In this document: piece by piece, positions 58,293-64,000 of the stretch
Numbering within the stretch: the stretch's first letter is position 1
Layout of the letters: every line of letters starts with the position of its first letter
Source: Mobilicoccus sp032056465
GTDB lineage: Bacteria > Actinomycetota > Actinomycetes > Actinomycetales > Dermatophilaceae
Strand: one strand, 5' to 3'
DNA length: 64,000 nucleotides
Assembly (NCBI RefSeq): GCF_032056465.1
Contig: NZ_DAMBCL010000010.1
Translations under genes and position numbers: made by a program
Notes under the pieces: model-generated
Seen by the model: the letters and a program-made list of their open reading frames with translations, nothing else
Told to the model about the DNA's origin: nothing
The model's database searches: none

Positions 58293-59189
58293 TCACCCAC
58301 CGGAGGCACCGAGCCCGACGAGCACGGCCTCGGCGATCCGTCGGTGACCGGCCGCGGAGGGATGATCGCCGTCGGCGAGCAGGAGGGGCGCGCCGCCCGC
58401 CGCGACCTGTGAGAACGGTTCGACGAGGTCGACCCATGTCGCGCCCGTCGGGCTCACCACGGCGTGGAGCGCGTCGTCGAACGCCTGCGTCACCGCACGG
58501 TTGTACCGGGTCGTGCCCGCGCTCACGGAATCCCCGTCGGTGAAGACGTTCCAGTAGTCGGTGACGACGATCCGGGCGTCCGGGTTGAGACCGCGGATAC
58601 GATCGACGATCCCGCCCACGCCGCCGGCGGCGCTGCGGGCGCGTGGCCCGAAGCAGGACTCCGCACACGCGGGCGTGTCGTTCTCCCTGCCCGCGAGGTC
58701 GAGGAGGTCGTTCGCTCCCGTCGTGACGAGCACGAGATCCGCCCGGCGGACGTCGGTGCGCACGTCGTCGTCCGCCTCGAGCTGCTGCCGGAGGAACCGC
58801 ACCGTCGAGCCGTCGACGCCGTCCTCGGTCACGGCGACGCGGTGCCCGAGACGCGAGGACAGCCGGGCCGCGACGAGGTCGCCGAACGGCGTGCAGTCGC
58901 AGGTGGACCCGGTCGTCACGGAGTCCCCCAGCACGACGACGGACCGGATGCGCGACACATCCGTCGGCAGCGTGGAGGTCCCGGTCACGCCGTCGACCGA
59001 GCGTCGGCCCGCCGCTGCCGCTTCGACGGCGCGACGGGCCATCCCGAGGGCGTGGGAAGCGGTGGCGGGGTGATGCCCGAGCACGAGTCCGGCTGCGACC
59101 ATGCCGCCGAGCAGCACGGCAAGGGCACTCGTGACGAGGATCCCGGGACGTCGTCCCACACCGCCACGACGGCGTTCTCGGTGGTTCAC
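58293..59189 (-). CDS. Membrane-anchored SGNH/GDSL hydrolase
   Basis: 298 residues. A single N-terminal membrane helix (ILVTSALAVLLGGMVAAGLVLG, trimmed here) exports the protein. The hydrolase domain has VVVLGDSVTTGSTCDCT (Ser nucleophile), TTGANDLLDLAG (Asn) and DGDHPSAAGHRRIAE (Asp-His), the SGNH set used by extracellular esterases. Four cysteines (CDC and CAESC) suggest disulfides. GTG 59189 is preferred for its GGAGGT site 9 nt before; the frame extends to 59267. Substrate unknown. Confidence 0.85.
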   Translation of the reverse strand: MNHRERRRGGVGRRPGILVTSALAVLLGGMVAAGLVLGHHPATASHALGMARRAVEAAAAGRRSVDGVTGTSTLPTDVSRIRSVVVLGDSVTTGSTCDCTPFGDLVAARLSSRLGHRVAVTEDGVDGSTVRFLRQQLEADDDVRTDVRRADLVLVTTGANDLLDLAGRENDTPACAESCFGPRARSAAGGVGGIVDRIRGLNPDARIVVTDYWNVFTDGDSVSAGTTRYNRAVTQAFDDALHAVVSPTGATWVDLVEPFSQVAAGGAPLLLADGDHPSAAGHRRIAEAVLVGLGASGG

Positions 59190-59500
59190 GGGCACGGGAC
59201 CTCCGACCCTCGATCGCGGCGACTCCCCCGAAGCACGAGGGTAGACGCCCCGGACGCCGTACGCCACGAGCGCCGCACACGACGAGCACTGCGCCTGAGA
59301 CCTCTTCGTCCCGACATCGACGCACGACCCCGACGAGGCAGACGGCGAGACCTCCCGGTCGGCGGCGCCACGGCGATGGCGTACGGGTCACCGCGACGAC
59401 CTCGACGCCCTCACCGGCGTCGAGGTCATGGCGGCGCCGCCTCGTGGGCGGGCCGGCGAGCGTCCATCCGCCTCACCCGCCGGCCCGAGCCGTCGGGGGT
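59190..59500. other. Spacer upstream of SGNH hydrolase
   Basis: 311 bp without a supported gene. A TACCCT box at 59238-59243 (minus) would give the hydrolase gene a leader of about 42 nt. Confidence 0.55.
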
Positions 59501-60310
59501 CTATTCGAACGGGTTCCGAGAACAGAGGATCTGCGGGCGCCCGAACACCGGCCGGACGTACGTTTCCGTGCGGTAGGTGACGAAGGTCAGGCGAAGCGCG
59601 CCGCTGATGTCGACGCTCATCGCCTTCGACGCCCCGAAACGGACGGGCTCGTCGATGACGATGGCGTCATCGGCCCATACCTCGACACGGCCGACCGCGG
59701 CGGAGGAGTCGTCATCACGGACGCCCACGGTCGTCCGCAACGTGGTGCACACCCGGTTGACATTCCACGTTGCGGATGAGCCTCGCGACCCGCCATAGTT
59801 TTGGGCGATCGACAGCGGGTACACGCGCCCGTTGACGGGGACGGCGCCGCCGTACCTAACGTTGTCCCTGAGGGTGGGTTCGGTCGCCGCGACGTCGAAC
59901 CAGGCGAAGACCGCCGTGCGGACACCAGAGCTCGTCGCAGGAGTCGGACCGGTGGCGACGGCACGCAGGGTGACGGATCCGGCCTTGGTGAGTCGGACAC
60001 TCGCCGAATAGGTGCCGTTGCGGGACACCCCCACGCTCGGGCGCACGGCGACCCACTTCCGCCCCTGAAGAGCCTGGATCGTCACCCGGGTCCTGAGCGG
60101 CGCTCTGCCACTGACGGTGAACGGCTTCCCGGCCTCGACCCGGCGGGGCACGCTCAGCGTGGCCCGTCCCGTGCGGGGAGGGGCGAACGCCGTGGCGTCC
60201 ACCGTGGTGGTCGAGGGACCGGGCGCCGCGGACGCGGCGGGGATCGGGACGAGGACGGCGCCGAGGGCGAGGGCGGTGGGCACGGCGAGTGACAGAAGTC
60301 GAGGTGACAT
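59501..60310 (-). CDS. Secreted protein with NPCBM-like carbohydrate-binding domain
   Basis: 269 residues. Classical signal peptide (LLSLAVPTALALGAVLVPIP, cleavage near AASA-AP). About 50-140 looks like a beta-sandwich of the SbsA/Ig type (SVPRRVEAGKPFTVSGRAPL). The C-terminal part (GGAVPVNGRVYPLSIAQNYG, TTLRTTVGVRDDDSSAAVGR, VEVWADDAIVIDEPV) resembles NPCBM/NEW2 galactose-binding domains, with two cysteines (VCTTL, ILCSR) likely disulfide-bonded. No catalytic domain, so a binding module without enzyme. ATG 60310 has AGGAGAAGG. Confidence 0.7.
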   Translation of the reverse strand: MSPRLLSLAVPTALALGAVLVPIPAASAAPGPSTTTVDATAFAPPRTGRATLSVPRRVEAGKPFTVSGRAPLRTRVTIQALQGRKWVAVRPSVGVSRNGTYSASVRLTKAGSVTLRAVATGPTPATSSGVRTAVFAWFDVAATEPTLRDNVRYGGAVPVNGRVYPLSIAQNYGGSRGSSATWNVNRVCTTLRTTVGVRDDDSSAAVGRVEVWADDAIVIDEPVRFGASKAMSVDISGALRLTFVTYRTETYVRPVFGRPQILCSRNPFE

Positions 60311-60636
60311 GACCTTCTCCTGGGAGGGGGAGCAGACACCTGCATCGTGCTCCTGCCCCGACGGGCGGCCACCGGCCTGCGTGTGGTCCGTCCGGGGGAC
60401 ACCGGTCGGGTGGGGGGCGGGCCGAGGGACGGGTGGGGCACGCCTGCCTCGTGCCGGTGTCCTCGTGGCTCCACCCGTACTCGGTCACCTGGACCCTGTG
60501 TCTCGCCCCGGCCACCCCGACCCCTGTCACCCTGGGCGTCCCCCGGCTCGCTCACCGTGGCCACGCACGCTAGTGCTGCTCGCTCCGTCCCGAGGCACAC
60601 GTCACCCGTGCACGTCACCCACGCCCCTCACGGGGT
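60311..60636. other. Long leader region before the NPCBM-like gene
   Basis: 326 bp. A TAGCGT box at 60567-60572 (minus) is the only promoter-like element noticed; it implies a 250-nt leader. No gene or known riboswitch recognised. Confidence 0.5.
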
Positions 60637-61569
60637 TCACACCCGCGCGGCCACGCGCACGAGCTCGGCGATCTGCTCCGGGCCGACACGGCAGCATCCG
60701 CCGACGAGGCGGACGCCGGCCTGGATCCAGCTCGGCGCGAGGTCGCCGAGGGATGCGGCCGTGCCCGTCCAGGATCGGGCGGCGGCGTCCCACCCCTCTC
60801 CGGAGTTGGGGTAGGCGACGACGGGCAGTCCGGTGACCTCTCGAGCGGTCCGCGCGGCGGGCAGCACGTCGCCCGGGGCGCAACAGTTGACCCCGACGGC
60901 GATGACCTCGGGGGCGTCGGCCGCCACCGCGAACGCCTCCGGCCACGGCTGCCCGGCTCTGGTGCGCCCGTCCTCGACGGTGTAGCTCAGCCACGCGGGC
61001 ACCCCGCCACCGCGGACGAGGTCGAGGATCGCCTGCGCCTCGTCGGCGTCGGGGATCGTCTCGACCGCGAGGACGTCGGCCCCGCTGCCGGCGAGCACCT
61101 CGACCCGCCGGGCATGCCAGTCGCGCAACCGCCCCACGCTCAGTCCGTACCGGCCGCGGTACTCCGACCCGTCGGCCAGACTCGCCCCGTAGGGCCCGAC
61201 CGAGGCGGCGACGGCGGCCCGCCCTCCACGGCGTGGTCCGCCCCCGCCCTCGGCCTCGTACCGGTCGCGGGCCTCACGAGCGAGCTCCACCGACCGCAGG
61301 AGCAGACGCGTCGCCTGGTCCGCCTCGATCCCGGCGGCGGCGAACCCCGTGTAGGAGGCCTGGTAGCTCGCCGTCGTGACGACGCGCGCGCCCGCCCGCA
61401 GGAACGCCAGGTGGGCCTCGACGATCGCGCCCGGGTCGTCGCGAAGCAGCCGCGCCGACCACAGGGCATCCGTGAGGTCGTGGCCCATCGCCTCGAGCTG
61501 CGTCGCGAGGCCGCCGTCGGTGACCCACACCGTGTCGGGAGCCAGGAGGTCGAGCGTCGGCGTCGTCAT
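60637..61569 (-). CDS. mmuM: Homocysteine S-methyltransferase
   Basis: 310 residues. WVTDGGLATQLEAMGHDL, TTASYQASYTGF, zinc ligands in VIAVGVNCCAPGD and VRLVGGCCRVGPEQI. It methylates homocysteine from S-methylmethionine or SAM, so it is the cobalamin-independent recycling route. ATG 61569 lies 7 nt after a TACGGT box with no ribosome site (leaderless). Confidence 0.92.
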   Translation of the reverse strand: MTTPTLDLLAPDTVWVTDGGLATQLEAMGHDLTDALWSARLLRDDPGAIVEAHLAFLRAGARVVTTASYQASYTGFAAAGIEADQATRLLLRSVELAREARDRYEAEGGGGPRRGGRAAVAASVGPYGASLADGSEYRGRYGLSVGRLRDWHARRVEVLAGSGADVLAVETIPDADEAQAILDLVRGGGVPAWLSYTVEDGRTRAGQPWPEAFAVAADAPEVIAVGVNCCAPGDVLPAARTAREVTGLPVVAYPNSGEGWDAAARSWTGTAASLGDLAPSWIQAGVRLVGGCCRVGPEQIAELVRVAARV

Positions 61570-61576
61570 GTCGGTG

Positions 61577-61582
61577 ACCGTA
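61577..61582 (-). promoter_or_regulatory. -10 box, leaderless mmuM
   Basis: TACGGT on the minus strand, 7 nt before ATG 61569. Confidence 0.6.
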
Positions 61583-61718
61583 CCGGCCGCCGCCGACGCA
61601 CCGGGCGGGACCGGGTGCCCGGCGGCTCGGGCCGCTGCGCGTCTCCGCGTCCTCTCCGCTGCTCCGCGTGTCCTCCCCGCGTGCTCCCCACGTCCTCCCG
61701 GACCCGCGGGAGCCCCTC

Positions 61719-63965
61719 TCAGGCGGTGCGGGCGGGGGCGAAGGAGGTCGCGAGCTCGGGCAGATCGACGTACTCGGCGCGCAGGTGGGCGGCGAGGTCG
61801 CGGGCCAACCCGAGCCGGAAGCCCGCCCGGGAGGACTCACAGTCGACGACGACACACCCGAACGCGCCGGTGCGGGCGGCGTCCTGCGCGAGGCCGTCGG
61901 CGACACGATGCGCCCGCGACAGGGCCTGCCGGCCCCCGGCGCTCGCACGTCCGTCGGTGAGGACGACGAGCAGCGCGCGTCGGTGAGGATCACGGACCCG
62001 CTCGCGGCGCACGACCTCGTACGCGGTCGTGAGGCCCTCGGCCAGAGGGGTCCGACCACCGGTCGGGACGTCGGCGAGGAGTCGTTCCGCGAGGTCGACG
62101 CTGCTCGTCGGGGGCAGGACGACGGTGGCCCGGTGCCGGTTGAATGTGACGACGGCGACCTTGTCGCGCCGCTGATAGGCGTCGAGGAGCAACGAGACGC
62201 AGGCCGTCTTCACCTGACGGATGCGCTCGGCCGCGCCCATCGAGCCCGAGGTGTCGACGGCGAACACGACGAGGTTCCCCTCCTTGCCCCGCCGCACGCT
62301 GCGGCGCAGGTCGGTGGGGCGCACCTCGACCGCAGGGACGTCGGCTGCGCGTCGGGGCCGCAGCTCTCCGGCTGTCCCCGCCACTCCCCCGGTACGGGCC
62401 CCCACCTCGGCGGACGAGCCGTCGACACCGTCGTCCAGGGGCGGTGTGCCGTGCGCCGGCGGTGTTGCGTGCAGGGGCGGTGTGGCCGACTGCGACGCGT
62501 CACCGAGATGCCGGGTGACCGCGGCGAGGACGGTGGCCGTGGGGGCGATGCCCCGTCCACGCGGATCCTCCGGGTGAACGGCACGCACGTGCCGACCCGT
62601 CGCGACGTCGGCCGACGAGCGACGTCCCGCGACACCCGAGCCCGCGTGCGGGAGCGCGAACAGACGCGTCCGGTACGGGTTCCCGGGGCGTGTCCCCCGG
62701 GTCCCACCCGTGCCGGCCGACGACGGGGGACGTCTGTCCTCCGTCGGCGGCTCGGCGTCGGGCAGATCGTCGGGGAGCGCGTCGGACTCCGGGCGGGTCT
62801 CCGGCGCGGGGCCGTCTCCGGGAGGTCCGGAGGAGTCCTCCGGCGCGCCACCGCCGTCCGGACCGCCGGGCCCGTCGGGGTCGTCCGGATCGGTGGGGTC
62901 ATCCGGGTCGGCGGGGTCGGTGGGGTCCTCCGGCGGCGGGGGCGGCGGCTCCTCCCCCAGGGTCTGGTCGAGGATGTCCTCGAGGTCGTCGCCGCTCTGG
63001 TCGTCGAAAGGCGAGCGCCGGCGACGATGCGGCAGCGCGAGGCGGGCCGCGACGCGGACGTCCTCCGCGCTCACGTGGGTGCGCCCACTCCACGCGGCAT
63101 GCGCGCAGGCCGCTCGGGCGGTGACGAGGTCGCCGCGCATCCCGTCGACGTCGAACTCGGCACAGATCGTCGAGATCAGCCGCACGACGTCGTCGGTGAG
63201 GTCGACGTGGGGCAGGAACTCCTCGGCCCGAGCGATCCGCTCACCCAGCTCGTGCTGCTCCTCCCGGTACCGCGCCGCGAACGCGGCCGGGTCGGCCTCG
63301 AACGCGAGCCTGCGTCGGACGACCTCGACGCGGGTCTCCACGTCGCGGCTCGCGGCGACGTCGACGGCGAGACCGAAGCGGTCGAGCAGCTGCGGGCGCA
63401 GCTCTCCCTCCTCGGGATTCATCGTGCCGACGAGCACGAACCGTGCCGCATGCGTCACCGACACGCCCTCGCGCTCGACGCGCGCGCGTCCCATCGCAGC
63501 GGAGTCGAGCAGGGTGTCGACGAGGTGATCGGGGAGGAGGTTGACCTCGTCGACGTAGAGGATGCCCCGGTTGGCCTGCGCGAGCAGCCCCGGATCGAAC
63601 TCGACCTGGCTGCTGGACAACAGCTCTCGCAGGTGGAGCGACCCGACGACCCGGTCCTCGCTCGCCCCCACCGGCAGCTCCACGAGCCGCACGGGACGGC
63701 CGTGGGAGGTCGAGCGGTGGCGGGTCGCGTCGGGGCAGTCGGGGTCGGGAGCGAGCGGGTCGCAGGCGAACCGGCAACCGTCGACGACGTCGATCGGGGG
63801 GAGGACGTCGGCGAGGGCCCGCACCATCGTCGACTTCGCCGTGCCCTTCTCCCCGCGCACGAGGACCCCACCGATGCCCGGCGCGACGGCGGACAGGCAC
63901 AGGGCGAGCCCCATGTCGTCCATCCCGACGACGGCGGCGAACGGGAACGTGGCCTCGGCACTCAT
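61719..63965 (-). CDS. Fused ChlI/ChlD-type magnesium/cobalt chelatase ATPase
   Basis: 748 residues. About 1-320 is the AAA+ ChlI-like motor (VLVRGEKGTAKSTMVRALAD Walker A, GILYVDEVNLLPDHLVD Walker B, VGTMNPEEGELRPQLLDRFG sensor). A Pro/Asp-rich acidic linker of about 110 residues follows, then a VWA domain with MIDAS motif VFAVDTSGSMG and TGGRTPLAEGL. These are the two ATPase subunits that drive metal insertion by CobN or ChlH. Counterpart of Rv2850c. In a cob cluster the likely role is cobalt insertion with CobN. ATG 63965 overlaps the stop of the preceding gene by 3-4 nt. Confidence 0.88.
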   Translation of the reverse strand: MSAEATFPFAAVVGMDDMGLALCLSAVAPGIGGVLVRGEKGTAKSTMVRALADVLPPIDVVDGCRFACDPLAPDPDCPDATRHRSTSHGRPVRLVELPVGASEDRVVGSLHLRELLSSSQVEFDPGLLAQANRGILYVDEVNLLPDHLVDTLLDSAAMGRARVEREGVSVTHAARFVLVGTMNPEEGELRPQLLDRFGLAVDVAASRDVETRVEVVRRRLAFEADPAAFAARYREEQHELGERIARAEEFLPHVDLTDDVVRLISTICAEFDVDGMRGDLVTARAACAHAAWSGRTHVSAEDVRVAARLALPHRRRRSPFDDQSGDDLEDILDQTLGEEPPPPPPEDPTDPADPDDPTDPDDPDGPGGPDGGGAPEDSSGPPGDGPAPETRPESDALPDDLPDAEPPTEDRRPPSSAGTGGTRGTRPGNPYRTRLFALPHAGSGVAGRRSSADVATGRHVRAVHPEDPRGRGIAPTATVLAAVTRHLGDASQSATPPLHATPPAHGTPPLDDGVDGSSAEVGARTGGVAGTAGELRPRRAADVPAVEVRPTDLRRSVRRGKEGNLVVFAVDTSGSMGAAERIRQVKTACVSLLLDAYQRRDKVAVVTFNRHRATVVLPPTSSVDLAERLLADVPTGGRTPLAEGLTTAYEVVRRERVRDPHRRALLVVLTDGRASAGGRQALSRAHRVADGLAQDAARTGAFGCVVVDCESSRAGFRLGLARDLAAHLRAEYVDLPELATSFAPARTA

Positions 63966-64000
63966 CGGTCGTCCTCGTCGTCTCCCTCGAGGTCGCCCTC
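63962..64000 (-). CDS. C-terminal end of an upstream gene, possibly cobN
   Basis: The last 12 codons are visible: EGDLEGDDEDDR then TGA at 63962-63964, overlapping the chelatase ATG. Very acidic tail. Cobaltochelatase CobN is expected here from the usual gene order, but the sequence shown is too short to confirm. Confidence 0.4.
   Translation of the reverse strand, partial: EGDLEGDDEDDR

Noticed and set aside
1..64000. CRISPR array, tRNA/rRNA genes, insertion sequences or integrases
   Set aside because: No evenly spaced repeats, clover-leaf-like sequences or transposase/recombinase motifs were noticed; a tRNAscan or Rfam run would settle the RNA genes.

Overview
The window is very GC-rich, with almost only GTG/ATG starts and actinobacterial marker families (DUF3040, class II DAHP synthase, Rv2175c-like/PknL pair, qcrCAB-ctaE, ctaC-ctaD-ctaF). 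This points to a high-GC actinomycete chromosome, probably in or near Micrococcales; the genus cannot be read from sequence alone. Gene order closely follows, from memory, the Mycobacterium tuberculosis block Rv2173-Rv2206 (idsA2, Rv2175c, pknL, aroG, plsC, SRPBCC, fadD15, DEDDh/GIY-YIG, trpD, ctaE-qcrCAB, ctaF/ctaC, adoK, ErpA-like, glycerate kinase, DUF3043). After a short decayed islet it continues into a cobalamin cluster resembling Rv2847c-Rv2850c.

Layout. 0-9.2 kb: a frameshifted DUF456 membrane protein, DUF3040, DNA polymerase IV, a methyltransferase, and an operon DUF6504 - SAV_6107-type HEPN - DnaE2-like polymerase. That operon has a perfect actinobacterial LexA box and an apparent sigma70 promoter. 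9.3-24.1 kb: polyprenyl synthase, Rv2175c-like DNA-binding protein, PASTA kinase PknL, aroG plus a YedY-like molybdoenzyme, plsC-macS-macR, a membrane protein, a four-gene overlapping operon (SRPBCC, Cys-motif protein, two tandem ROK kinases) and acyl-CoA synthetase. 24.4-30.4 kb: HExxH lipoprotein, small four-Cys protein, exonuclease/GIY-YIG protein, RAM-domain protein, trpD and a receiver-only regulator.

30.9-46.3 kb holds the cytochrome bc1-aa3 supercomplex genes: ctaE-qcrC-qcrA-qcrB on the plus strand, ctaC-ctaD-ctaF on the minus strand, with an L,D-transpeptidase and a metallopeptidase between them. Adenosine-kinase-like kinase, aat, ErpA-like protein, glycerate kinase and an M20 dipeptidase follow. 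47.4-49.4 kb is an accessory islet with a Nudix remnant, a broken uridine kinase and an FGE-like gene lying between 32-bp direct repeats. 49.5-64 kb is cobalamin synthesis: a cobalamin riboswitch precedes an overlapping operon cobB, cobD/cobC-type decarboxylase, bluB-cobT fusion, cysG-cobA fusion. Farther on are cobO and a fused ChlI/ChlD chelatase, and the edge of an upstream gene, perhaps cobN. A BrkB protein, an SGNH hydrolase, a secreted NPCBM-like protein and homocysteine methyltransferase are interspersed.

A recurrent theme is the apparent leaderless promoter: TANNNT 6-7 nt before the start codon at ten genes, which fixes those starts. No tRNA, rRNA, CRISPR array or transposase was seen. 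No clearly new system is proven. The most interesting candidates are the LexA-controlled HEPN/DUF6504/DnaE2 cassette, the FGE islet between direct repeats, and the PlsC with an LEA-like amphipathic repeat tail.
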